From Euprymna scolopes (taxonomy: Eukaryota > Mollusca > Cephalopoda > Sepiida > Sepiolidae), in the NCBI GenBank assembly GCA_024364805.1, contig CM044511.1:952992-990514 (forward strand): a stretch of 37,523 bases of DNA, read 5' to 3'. A program made the translations under genes and the position numbers. Numbering within the stretch: position 1 is the first letter of the stretch; each line of letters begins with the position of its first letter. Of this stretch, positions 11,994 through 21,322 are shown piece after piece. The notes below the pieces were generated by a model, which was not told the origin of the DNA, ran no database searches, and saw nothing but the letters and a program-made list of their open reading frames with translations.

Positions 11994-12016
11994 ATATATA
12001 TATATATATATATATA
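11994..12016. repeat. (AT)n microsatellite
   Basis: Short AT run after a stretch of tatacaca/tatgca-like sequence from about 11960. Confidence 0.9.
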
Positions 12017-12217
12017 ACCTTTATTTTATAGTTCAATCCTCATCTAAAAAATTTAGAACTTATTTTTTTAAGTTTCAGCATTTGTAATCTTATTGTAGAA
12101 TCTGGAAATGTACAGAATTCCGAACACGACTGTTAATTTAAGCCACGGAGATAACTTGCGTTTGTTTTTTCAACAATGATAAAAAAGAAGCCTGAATAAT
12201 TTTATTCTTTGTTTCGT

Positions 12218-12303
12218 CCGGACTGAGAATTGAAACTTCAATCTCCAGAACACTTTCATTTAACACTGATTAAACGGAGCACCTTTAAATATTGCGCCAC
12301 TGC
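12218..12303 (-). repeat. tRNA-like SINE head, copy 1
   Basis: Read on the minus strand, it starts with gcagtggcgcaatatt, an A-box-like sequence at 12288-12301. About 50 bp later comes gtttcaattct, a B-box-like sequence at 12226-12236. The layout is that of an RNA polymerase III internal promoter. It does not fold into a proper tRNA as far as I can judge, so it is a tRNA-derived SINE head. It aligns with 13003-13090. Confidence 0.6.
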
Positions 12304-12474
12304 TCAGTTATGAGACTTTAAGAGATAAGAGATTTAATCGACCGAAAAAACATTAACGAGGAGAATAGAAAAACAGTTATTATTACTCGTGTAAATGTTT
12401 GGAAACAAAATACCCATTTGCCTCTTGAATGCCTATTGGAGAAATCTTGAACTAGAACTGGAAAAAAAACTTGA

Positions 12475-12700
12475 ATTCCTACTAGACACTATCCTAGAGT
12501 ATATAAGGCGTCTCTATACATAGTTTTGTCAGGACACCCTGGATTAAATATTAAAAAATAGCATAAGATTAAAAATCCAAATGAGATGTGTTTGGTAGAA
12601 CTACACACCATTGGTTTATATAGGACATCTTTTTGAAGTTATTTTGCATATAGTAATATCACTACGCTGAATACTAAACTAGGCTACATGAATGAATATG
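12475..12700 (+). repeat. Dispersed repeat family B, copy 1
   Basis: It begins gaattcctactagacactat and continues with a stretch related to tctctatacatagttttgtcag. The same opening and continuation occur at 14820-14900, and weaker similarity goes on for about 200 bp. The identity of the family is unknown. The copy here is the more decayed of the two. Confidence 0.6.
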
Positions 12701-12771
12701 CAGTGATCCATTAATAATGATATAATATAACAGAATTATTGAGTAAATAGGTGAGACAAGAAGTAATACGT

Positions 12772-12905
12772 CTCGTCTGGATTCATCAGACTACTGTTCT
12801 CATCTTCAGTGTCATTTTACAAGGTTTCGGTTGATGTAACCTCCGACCTTTTCCAGTTGTATATTATCAAACTGTGAAATGTTTCTCTCGAATTCGAATT
12901 TTTAG
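12772..12905 (+). repeat. SINE-like repeat body, copy 2
   Basis: Matches copy 1 at 11665 and copy 3 at 31600. The core here is tttacaaggtttcggttgat, followed by ctccgaccttttccag. The tRNA-like head at 13003-13090 lies about 100 bp to the right on the opposite reading strand. If both belong to one element, that element is on the minus strand, with head then body. Confidence 0.6.
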
Positions 12906-13002
12906 GGCAGAATTTTGTAAGGAATATTTGCTTAAAGGGTGAAGCATGCTTCTGTTCTGACGACTTTGATGCCCAAACTAATTAGCAATTGTATTTTTAG
13001 AA

Positions 13003-13090
13003 CCCCTACTGAGAATTGAACCTTCAACCCTCAAGAGAATACCACTTTTACAATTAATACGCATAACTAATCTAAGCACTCTGCGCCACG
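13003..13090 (-). repeat. tRNA-like SINE head, copy 2
   Basis: On the minus strand an A-box-like tggcgcagagtgct (13075-13088) is followed by a B-box-like ggttcaattct (13012-13022). The spacing and the flanking ctgagaattgaa phrase match copy 1 at 12218. B-box identity to the tRNA consensus is better here, so this is probably the younger copy. Confidence 0.65.
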
Positions 13091-13348
13091 AGTATTCCGA
13101 ACAGATTTAGGACGGCGTTTGGGAGCCTTAAACCTATTTTATTTCCAGTTGTAAATATCATTATAGTTTTACTTATTACTTTATATATTATTTATTATTT
13201 ATAATTAACGGTTCCCATATAATATTGAGTTCTATAATAGGTCTACTTTTATTTATCAAAATAATTCGAATAGCCAATCCTTTTAGAAACGTCATAAACA
13301 TAAATGTCTTTCGTTTCTTTAAACACTCTACATTTCAGACGAAAAGAA

Positions 13349-13420
13349 GGATTGAATAAAGCACTAGATTATCTGTGTATCTCATATTGAGATCAAAGGT
13401 TTGTTCCAAGAAGAGGATCC
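13349..13420 (+). repeat. Dispersed repeat family C, copy 1
   Basis: The phrase attatctgtgtatctcatat, then tgagatcaaagg, aligns with acatctatgcatctcttata, then gagatcaagtg, at 15740-15775. Identity is about 70 percent over 70 bp with one small gap. Family unknown. Confidence 0.4.
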
Positions 13421-14811
13421 CTAATTGTGGAGGTCTTTCATTGAAATAAAATGAAACGAAACAAACAAGTGGATGTTTTTTCGTAACGCTTTAATACCAG
13501 CAATTATTATCTATTATCTATTTCAGCGAGACATTTAACATCTTATCTCCCTTTCTAAATTGACGGATGGCAAAGTAATAATTATTGCTTTATTCGTATC
13601 ATCAATGTAATTACATTAATTATTGGTTTTATTATATTAGATAATTATCATGAAGATACTAAAGAGGTTGCCACCTACAAATACGGAAAAGCAAAAGCGC
13701 TTGTGAAGGGGGAAGCAATAAAACAATTGTTAATATAATTAGCATTTTACGCTGCGATGTTTTATCCAATGCGAAATGTAACTCAGTGTTATTTTGGATC
13801 GATTTCATGATTGATTAATAATTCCTTTTTTGTTGTAACCTATATTTCTTGCTCTGCTGTTCTTTAATTTTACCTCCTCGAGGAAGGTAATATATATTCG
13901 ATCGAATTGACAACATGGCTTGATAAATCATCAGTCGTAGTATCGTTACTGATAACTGATACAATTTTGGCATATGTAGTTAACGGTAAAGCTCACATAA
14001 AAGTTAAAAGTAAGTCTTTCGCGATACTATTCGGTTCTTCTTCTCACAGTAACCAATGTGGTTATGCATCTTATATAACGTGCAACTTTATATTGGAGCT
14101 TGAGCGGTCATGCTAAGAATTTTAATGTAATTTAAACTTCCGATTCTCCCAAAATTCATATGTCGATTAGATGTGCTTTTGGTAAGATTTGCCATACTAT
14201 TGAACTCCGCCGTGTGTCAGTATTAGTGAATACACAAAATAACAAAATAAAGAGTAAATAAATTTAGCACAATAAGAAAGGTATAAGAGCGCATACGAAA
14301 AATCTTAAATAGAATTGTTAATGAACATACTGCAGCAATTCAGACAAACGATATGAATATGTTTAGAGTTTACGGTCAATTTTAAAAATAGCATTGAGTT
14401 TAACGACGCTTAGATACATTTGAAAGTTTTCGACAGTTAGAAACATTTTCCGGGTTTGCGCGGATAAAAGTCAGGTTTGAGTTGAATAGTTTCCAATTAA
14501 ACACAGTAAAACGCAGGCTTTGGCTCAGAGCAGGTAAATGTCAACGTCAGTGTTTACAGGGTCGTTTTCTTGCGATCCTCTCACACGAACAACTTCAGAA
14601 CTAAACTGATATGTACATGGGTTTTAGATGCTTTCTTCTGGGTTGTTTTATTATGTATTTCTTAACCTGTGCACACCCGTTGTCATCCGACAATGGTTGA
14701 TAGATTAGTGCATAACTAGGAGGATGAAAACCAGAGGAAATAAAAGAAATTCACGACACATGTAATTGTTGTCAATAGAGAGAGAAGCCATAGTTTAACA
14801 CACCAACGCGG
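13421..14811. other. AT-rich DNA without a recognised gene
   Basis: Small palindromic stretches occur near 13575-13622 (aagtaataattattgctt and aatgtaattacatt) and are typical of AT-rich DNA. The 69-codon frame at 13907 shows no motif. Confidence 0.55.
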
Positions 14812-15085
14812 AGAGAGAATTGAATTCCTACTAGGCACTATCCTCCAGCCTCTAAAGTCTTTCCATATAGGGTTTGTCAGAACAATCTGTCATGGGGATA
14901 TTTTCCTGAAAGGAAACCTAGATTATATAATCAAAATAATACTGTATTCGCAGCATTACTAACCTATACTGGCTTTTCAGAATAATGGTATAGCTATTCG
15001 ATCTCCAAGTTAAAACACGAAGTTGGCTACTTCACCAGACTTGATGGATTCTATTTCGTGGAATACGGTAAGACCAAATAACTAA
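14812..15085 (+). repeat. Dispersed repeat family B, copy 2
   Basis: It opens with gaattcctactaggcactat like the copy at 12475. A middle phrase, tgtattcgcagcattact, resembles tgcattcgcagcaattact at 31726. The right part (about 14990-15085) reads cgatctccaagttaaaacac, then gaagttggctac, and ends at the join with the LINE copy at about 15085. I recall similar phrases from octopus intergenic repeats, but that is memory only. Confidence 0.6.
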
Positions 15086-15625
15086 GTACGTCTGAGGATG
15101 GAATACTGCTGCCATAGCTGGGCAGGAGCTGCTAAAAACAGCGTATCCTGCCTTGACAGAGTACAAAATAGACTTCGTGGCTTAGTGGAGGATGCTCTTT
15201 TCTCTACCCTGCAACCTCTCTCCCAAAGAAGAGACGTTGCGATCCCATCCTTGTTTTATCGTTATTTCCATGGCAGGTGCTCGTCTGAACTCCAATGCCA
15301 ATCTTTCACGAAAAACATCCGTCTAGCTGAATCCACTGTGAAAGATTTCCCCCACTCTTTATCTGTGCCTAAATCAAAACGTGGATTCCATGAACAAAGT
15401 TTCTTTCTTAGAACTGCACGCCTGTGGAAGTCTGTTCCGTCTGCCTGCTTCCCTCCGGACTACAACTTGGATGTGTTCATGTCAAACGTTAACAAATTCA
15501 TAATGAACCGCCCCCTTAAGTAAACACCTCATCAAATCTCCACACTAACGTACTGTACTTGCAATAACCCTTATCCCTGTGTGGCTTCTGGGCCTTGATA
15601 AGTGGTGAACACCGTGTAAAAAAAG
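15085..15625 (+). mobile_element. LINE family 1, 5'-truncated copy
   Basis: This is the C-terminal end of ORF2 on the plus strand, open from VRLRMEYCCHSWAGA at about 15086 to a natural stop at 15523, without frameshift or internal stop. Shared family motifs are LDRVQNRLRGLV, LFYRYFHGRCSSEL, SLSVPKSKRGFHEQSFFLRT and NVNKFIMN. Compared with the longer copy at 22802-23455 it lacks about six residues after SSELQ, where that copy has a proline-rich SMVPPRQ. The 3' UTR contains cccttatccctgtgtggctt, then gggccttgataagtgg, and the tail gtaaaaaaagaaa. The left end abuts repeat family B, so the 5' truncation is set by where reverse transcription stopped. Amino-acid identity to the 22.8-kb copy is roughly 70 percent, so they are different subfamilies or ages. 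Confidence 0.85.
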
Positions 15626-15726
15626 AAATATCTACTATAACATATTTTAAATGATCAATTGGGAAGAACGGAATTATTTCCTCGACTTCTTTACTAACTT
15701 TCTGTTTAAGAGGTAAAGCAGATCTG

Positions 15727-15800
15727 TAATTGAATATTAGAACATCTATGCATCTCTTATAGAGATCAAGTGTTAACCATTAGAAAGGGTTTCCTTTATT
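15727..15800 (+). repeat. Dispersed repeat family C, copy 2
   Basis: Partner of 13349-13420. The shared middle is atctatgcatctcttatagag. It lies about 100 bp beyond the LINE tail. Confidence 0.4.
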
Positions 15801-16003
15801 TCTGCCAACTTTGCGATAAAACATTAAGGGAGAAATAACTTCCTTGTAAACTTCTAGCCTTATAAAATTTTCCACATTTTCCTGTAGTAACTCAGAAATC
15901 TTCCATGCAATATATAGAAATAAGGCACAGATAAAGTTGTTCTCAATTTATATGCTGTGAGGTACATGTATGTAGTCTCCTTACTCACTAATGTTTTTTA
16001 TTG

Positions 16004-16004
<1 letters not shown>

Positions 16005-16040
<36 letters not shown>
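16005..16040. repeat. (TA)n microsatellite
   Basis: TA run of about 34 bp inside an extended AT-only stretch that continues to about 16090. Confidence 0.95.
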
Positions 16041-16047
<7 letters not shown>

Positions 16048-16442
16048 TTATAATTTTATTATAATTAATTTTATTAGTTTTTTAATTATAAGAATTTAAC
16101 ATTTTTTCCAATAGGATAAGACCATTATGCAATGGCTTGATTGATCGGTTTTATGTTTGGTATCGTGTATGTTTTTTTACATCTTTTAGTTTATTGCTTC
16201 GGCTACGCAGAGCTATTGTAACCTATTCGTTGTATATTACTTGTTAAACACAAGTTGTTATTTAAAACTCTACTGTAAAAGAAGGGAGAGAGAAAGAATA
16301 CCAGACCCAAGCGGCCTGAGTAAAGAAACTGTTAATACACAATGTAGAAAGCATTAGAGCAGAATGTTTGCTGGCATTTGTGGACTTTTACAGCGAGGGA
16401 GCAAGTTTTACAGCTTTTCGAGGTTGTCCGGTGCATTACATT
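16041..16442. other. AT-rich DNA without a recognised gene
   Basis: No feature seen. Confidence 0.55.
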
Positions 16443-16520
16443 TAGAGAGAGAAAGAGAAAGAGAGAAAATGTGTGTGTGTGAGTGAGAGAGAGAGAGAGA
16501 GAGAGAGAGAAAGAAAGAAG
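16443..16520 (+). repeat. (GA)n/(GT)n compound microsatellite
   Basis: GA-rich units, a short (GT)n insert at about 16471-16481, then pure (GA)n grading into gaaa units. The Arg-Glu frame across it is an artefact. Confidence 0.95.
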
Positions 16521-17158
16521 ACTAATTATTTCAATGGAGCAGAGACCAAAACGTGTACGATTTAATACGTTAGTCTTGCCTCATTTTTGGTATCGTGGTG
16601 AGTTTACGGTTACAAAAATTAGAAAGAACTCTTCCTTATATTTTAACTCGGATCCAACACATTGTGTGCAAAATCATTAGCAACTATGTTACCATTGCTG
16701 TTTATCTGTGCAAGTTTACTACGTAACTCTATTGTCTCATTTTCACATGTGCGAGATTTTACCTCCAAATATTTTATTACTGTATTATAACTCATGTTAA
16801 AAAACATGTTTTTTTTTAAATTACTTGAAATATTTTTTATCTCTCCTAAGAAATTATACTAAAGATTCGGGAAATCTCCGGAGATTATCGTTCTTGTGTG
16901 TCTATTTGATTTTAATTAAATTATGTTTACACAAAAAATGAATAAATTTAAATTTGCTCTTCTTTATTGACTGAGTAAAATGTCGATGGCATGTTTGGCT
17001 GAGAAAATGACACGTGCAAACTAAAATATATGGAACATTTTTTTTTTCTTATAAAATCAAAAATAAAAAAAGTTGGCGTCGTTTTTACTAACTTTGTAAA
17101 TACTTAACCTAAAAGAAACACCCACGCATATCTGTAAGGTTCTGAGGGAGCAAGTGTG
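16521..17158. other. AT-rich DNA without a recognised gene
   Basis: Homopolymer T and A runs; no gene signature. Confidence 0.55.
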
Positions 17159-17548
17159 TTACAATGCTGAACCGCTCAATATTGTATTTGCAATATCACA
17201 TTTACTCTGAATGTTTTCTCTGAAAATACTGGACCGATCTATTTTAAATGTATAAACCTTTGCTATGATAAACTGCAGCGAATTCAGTATAAATGTATCG
17301 GTTCGATGCACATGAAGTACTAATAAGGAGTAATATTTAATGTAAATCTCCGGGAGTTCAAGTGTAAGATTGATGAAAGTGTTTGTGGGAAACAGACTAG
17401 ATTTGAGCTTGTCAAGCCCAGGTTTTAAATCAGTGTCGAACAGATCATGATGAAATTTGGAATATATATACTCGATAACGCAGTGAGTGATATGGGCAAA
17501 CAGTGTTTTGAAAACTATCCCATTTAGGTTGTGTGTCAAACGAAACTA
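17159..17548 (-). other. Open reading frame of unknown meaning
   Basis: The minus-strand frame is open for about 126-129 codons, from a stop at 17546-17548 to the stop at 17159. It has no ATG near its left boundary (the first start-like codon is TTG at 17537-17539). The translation has ordinary, not low-complexity, composition (THNLNGIVFKTL at the start, NTILSGSAL at the end), and no family is recognised. The minus-strand sequence just upstream, ttcatttttatag, would serve as a 3' splice site, so a terminal exon is conceivable. The AT-rich window is long enough for one such frame to arise by chance. I regard it as more likely noise than gene. Confidence 0.2.
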
Positions 17549-17623
17549 TAAAAATGAATCAGATACAAAAAGTTACTCGAGGAAAGAATTTCTCTACACA
17601 CAATTTTGACTTATAATTGTAGA

Positions 17624-17639
17624 ACGATAAATTTATCGT
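17624..17639. repeat. Perfect 16-bp palindrome
   Basis: acgataaatttatcgt is its own reverse complement. It lies about 90 bp beyond the stop end of the transposase remnant at 17728, a distance at which a terminal repeat could lie. No partner was found on the other side. Confidence 0.5.
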
Positions 17640-17727
17640 CCTATAAAAAGCAACACTACTAATTTATTTGAAAACTTTTACTGATGAAACCAATTTCGGT
17701 AACTTTATTAGGTAGTAGAGCTGACAT

Positions 17728-18290
17728 CTAATCGATGTAGTCGCTTCTAGAGTCAATCACTGCCTCGATATCCGTTCGGAACTGGGAGCATGCCTTCTCC
17801 ACAAGTGCCAGCAGCTCGGTGAATACTCGTCGGATGGCGGTGATCAGGCTGGCGTTTGTGTTGTGGGAGGTCATGTTGGTGTTTTCTTCGACAAAGTAGT
17901 CTAGCGGGTTCAGGTAGGGAAGGAGTGTCATATTAAGACAAGGATACAAAGTCGTAACACTCCTTCTGAAGCCAAACCTGGGTTTCGTTGGACTTCTGGA
18001 CTGAGGCCGAGTCCTTCTACCACACATAGGATATGTCAGCGGCCACCAGATTGCGCCAAGGTATTACTATTCATCAAATATACTTTAGTGTTGAGTTTCA
18101 TGCCTTCGAAGATGTGAGGTGGCATGATGTGGCCATCACTTGAAAGCACACCAAAGACTATAACCGTGGCCGGAAACTTCATTTAATCACCCTGGGCACG
18201 TCCCTACAATTCGGGTTAATCCAGCGATGCATTTTGAGGGTGCTGGCAATGGTTTGGTTTTCATAACTTGAATTGATGGAGAGCATGAGT
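17728..18290 (-). mobile_element. IS630/Tc1/mariner-type transposase remnant
   Basis: The minus strand carries the C-terminal part of a DDE transposase. From about 18183 the reading is FPATVIVFGVLSSDGHIMPP, ending at a stop near 18042. A shifted frame gives KDSASVQKSNETQ at the place where relatives have the QQDSAP block with the second catalytic Asp. Another frame (17728-18027) has LPYLNPLDYFVEENTN, with the third catalytic Asp, and ends EKACSQFRTDIEAVI just before a natural stop. Relatives have a VWG-like triplet after DYF; here that stretch is shortened. About three frame breaks plus a loss between the first and second blocks make it inactive. The N-terminal DNA-binding part is not visible upstream. 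Confidence 0.75.
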
Positions 18291-18408
18291 TGTACAGCGA
18301 CGCATTTCCTATCCCGCTCGTTGAACATTGTGTTACTTTCAAACATGACAGAAAGCTTCTACGCTCTTGGGATTTGTATACAACTCACCGACAACTAGAT
18401 GGTCTGCA

Positions 18409-18457
18409 ACAACAACAACGACAACAACAACAACGACAACAACAACAACAACAAAAA
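18409..18457 (+). repeat. (CAA)n/(CGA) microsatellite
   Basis: CAA units with three CGA variants, read as polyglutamine in one frame. The 85-codon frame containing it (18290-18547) has no supported function. Confidence 0.9.
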
Positions 18458-18921
18458 GGAAACCCGGAAAATATGTCTCTCCAAAGGGTACGTTCTTCAG
18501 ACTGGCCTAAAAGAATCATAACCCTCACCGTTGAGCTCCTTAGATAAAGGAAAACCTTCTACTCTGATAGTTATTTTGGAATTCCTTCCATGTTTCCTAT
18601 TATCTCATTGTACTAACCTATAGATTTCTCAGTGTAAGGTAAACAGATGTTTTGCTGCTAAACTTTACATAATTGTTGTTAGACCTGATCTTAAATAGTA
18701 GCCAAGTTGCAATATGAAGTGAAAAGGATAATAGTATTTTTTTTATTTATTCCATATTCGATTACTGATATGAATATACCTGAATCTAGGGACATCAGAA
18801 AACTACTGCATTTTTTAGGTGTAATGCTACTGTATAATTTTCCGTAATTACTTTGAGTACATTGTTTAAAAAACATTACCATCACCTTAAATGCCAATAT
18901 CTCGGCAACTACTTAGTGTAT
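18458..18921. other. AT-rich DNA without a recognised gene
   Basis: No motif. A phrase ccaatatctcggcaactact at about 18895 could be transposon terminal sequence, but no inverted partner was seen. Confidence 0.5.
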
Positions 18922-19021
18922 CTTAATTAAACTGCTCATACTTTATGTTGAACATCATAAGTTTTATAAGCAAACATTTTAAAGAGAACAACATTAATTC
19001 GTAAATTTTATGATCGATTAC

Positions 19022-19111
19022 ATTTTTGGATAATTTTTCTAAGAAAGCACGTTCCACAGTCTTGGATGACTGTGTTCGAGCATATTCCAACACACAAAAT
19101 GAATTTTCTTT
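19022..19111 (-). mobile_element. Transposase N-terminal HTH remnant
   Basis: In the minus-strand frame starting at 19156, residues 16-45 read KENSFCVLEYARTQS followed by SKTVERAFLEKLSKN. This is the start of the helix-turn-helix region (DUF4817-like) found at the N terminus of a mariner-like transposase family common in invertebrates. Similarity stops after this point; the remaining residues of the 77-codon frame look unrelated. The N-terminal type differs from what I would expect for the remnant at 17728, so I treat it as a separate insertion, although the orientation is the same. Confidence 0.55.
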
Positions 19112-19429
19112 TGATGTGCAAATGCTACCTATATGAAGGGCTATGATCGTCTTCATTGTATAAAGGAAGTTTTATTTCCTGTTAAAATGAATACTAGACA
19201 TTTTATAGTTTACAATACAGATTTCTTTATTACGACTTTCAACTTCAAAATAACAGTGACGGTTAGGGACAAGTAGGGGTCGCAAACCTTTGTGTCAACC
19301 AAGCTTTATCTCGCCGCTGTTTTCTCTCGGCTCTTTTATTTATATCCCTTTGACCTGTTTCCATTTTTCTCGTTAGATTGTTTATGGTTTTATAACTCTC
19401 TGGGACATAGTTCCTGTTGATTGACCTGG

Positions 19430-19663
19430 TTATCTTATTTCCACTAGCTTTTGTTTATTGTACTTTTTGGTGACCCATTTAATATCAGTTAGCTTTGCTG
19501 GCCGATTGACGTCATGGATATAAGTCGTTTTACATCCCAGGATTTCCCATTGCGCTCTTTTGTTTGGGCGGATACGCTCCGTAACACTAGTATAGGTCAC
19601 CTTTCCTGGGATTGACTTATTGTGTTCTTTGATCGCCAGGACACCTCTCATAATACCTTTCAT
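19430..19663 (-). other. Coding-like stretch, family unknown
   Basis: Minus-strand frame of 77 codons with a charged, protein-like composition: motifs KSIPGKVTYTSVTERIRPNK, QWEILGCKTTYIHD and KLTDIKWVTKKYNKQKL. A lysine/arginine-rich stretch of similar character lies just to its left on the same strand (about 19265-19430). I do not recognise the family. It could be a host exon, a transposon ORF, or part of an old virus-like element. The composition stands out from the AT-rich noise around it. Confidence 0.35.
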
Positions 19664-19706
19664 GGGATTGACTTATTGTGTTCTTTGATCGCCTGGACAC
19701 CTCTCC
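19599..19706. repeat. 56-bp tandem duplication
   Basis: The sequence gggattgacttattgtgttc and its continuation through ggacacctctc occur at 19608-19649 and again at 19664-19705, differing at only a few bases. The near identity makes this much younger than the surrounding repeats. Confidence 0.9.
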
Positions 19707-19894
19707 CTAAAACAAAGAGATAATATCAAACACGAAGCATAAAAGCTCGACCTGTTTTTATACAAGCTGTGAAAATCGGAGGTCATTTTAATGAAAATTC
19801 TCAAAATTATTGGCCTTTGAAATTACCTAAAATATTTTAGAATGCTTGCATTTTTTTTGCATGTTTTTTTTTTATAAGTAAAGTCAGTTAAGCA

Positions 19895-20085
19895 TAAGAG
19901 TTAATGAATGTACGGTTGGTAATGGCAAAATATCGTAGCAATCCTTAGTAGTGGACATTTGGTAAATTGGATTACTCAAGGGGACAGTTCATCAAGACTT
20001 TCATCATGAAATCTACGTTTAGGGACAGAGAAGAGAGTAGGGAATTATTGATAGTGATTTCAGCTAGACGAGTGTTATAAAACGA
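19895..20085 (-). mobile_element. LINE family 1, internally deleted fragment
   Basis: It matches the minus-strand copy at 22760-23010. Shared pieces are tttggtaaattggattac, then cagttcatcaagactt, and after a loss of about 100 bp gaaatctacgtttag and gctagacgagtgtt. The coding end of ORF2 and the beginning of the 3' UTR are present in degraded form. Confidence 0.7.
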
Positions 20086-20662
20086 TTGTTCATAAATGAA
20101 AAGATGTGCAAGAAAATAATAAAAGAGATAAAGCTTTTTATTGCTTTCTTGATTTTATATCTTCTTTATATCATGACTGTTCAATTCGTTTCAGTTCCTC
20201 TTCGTATATTCCCTTTTACATATATCCCTTTACTTCGTTGTTTTCATCATGTTCTAGCCAATAATTGATTTGTGCGATTTATTTCTTTAAATCGATTGCC
20301 GAATAAGTTTCGCTAAATTGACAGAATATTTTTTATCATTTTTTCCTCGCTTATTTTTTGTCCCTTTACGTCTTATTTTAGTTCAAGGCACGAATTTAAG
20401 ATGTGTTCAAATTCTTATGCCAATCTATAAACGGAATGATTCGAATAAAATATTAATAAAAAAAAACGATAACGATAAACTGTCAAAAATAAATTATATT
20501 AAAACTATTTATCGTGTCTTTCCACTGAGAATTTGATTTATTCTGGTCAAAACGAAAAATCTTTAAAAAAATCTCGAAATTTGACGTAAACACCAATTAA
20601 TAATTAATAAAAAAAACATCCGTGTAACTTGCTTAAAAAAGGGAGATACAAAACTGTGCTTC
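20086..20662. other. AT-rich DNA without a recognised gene
   Basis: Nothing recognisable; short open frames are hydrophobic or lysine-rich and look random. Confidence 0.55.
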
Positions 20663-21150
20663 ATTTTTTTGCTATTTCTCCCAAAACAAGGCAGAGTGCC
20701 ACTTGAACGAAAGAGGCCACTAAAATTAAATTTACAGGTATACAACGAAGGGAGTTGGGTAGCGCGATGTCTGTTCGCATAATGCTTAAACTTCTGAATA
20801 GCAGCAGAATCAGAAAATAAGGGAGCAGAGCGGTAATTCCAAGACCTAACACTAGGAAAGAAGGAATTATTTGTATAGAAGGCTTTTAGTCATCGAGAGA
20901 TATCTACAGTGTGGGGGTTGAATTTTACTACTTGTCTGATTAGTCGGAAATATTTACATTGACGGGATACAACTACTACAGTTGTCGGAGCATATCCTAT
21001 AAAAAATACTAGTAAAATAGCTACGCGGAGGCAATATGTCGGCGATAAGATAGATGTTGGAGTTTGTTTGATAGTGCGATACGTATTAAGTGATTGTTTT
21101 GTGAACACCGTCTACGAGCGAGAGAGTAGTGGCAGCTGCACCAGCCCAAG
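20663..21150 (-). mobile_element. LINE family 2, decayed 3' end
   Basis: On the minus strand scattered but ordered matches to the copy at 8343 can be read. KLQHLSYRRHIASA precedes a decayed YF..D stretch, and a frame with QCKYFRLIRQVVKFNPHTVDI corresponds to REHPRQTRHAAKSHPHTVEI. The 3' tail is ctgccttgttttgggagaaa followed by an A-rich end at about 20663-20670. Many stops and several frameshifts show this is an old insertion. The region before it (cacacttgggctggtgcagc on the minus strand) resembles the CHIWAGA segment of the LINE tail. Confidence 0.6.
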
Positions 21151-21240
21151 TGTGGCAATAAAAATGAATACATGGACGATTACTGGCTTAAAGTAATACA
21201 GGATCCTCTCAGGTGTGAGTAATTTTCCCGCGCGGTAGAT

Positions 21241-21265
21241 AGAGAGATAGAGAGAGAGAGAGAGA

Positions 21266-21317
<52 letters not shown>
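21241..21317 (+). repeat. (GA)n microsatellite
   Basis: About 77 bp of GA units with few interruptions. Confidence 0.97.

Positions 21318-21322
<5 letters not shown>

Noticed and set aside
12218-13090. The two A/B-box segments as functional tRNA genes
   Set aside because: The boxes are degenerate, stems do not pair well by eye, and the two copies resemble each other outside the boxes, which fits SINE heads.
18290-18547. Polyglutamine-containing 85-codon frame
   Set aside because: Made by a (CAA)n microsatellite; no start context, domain or conserved flank.
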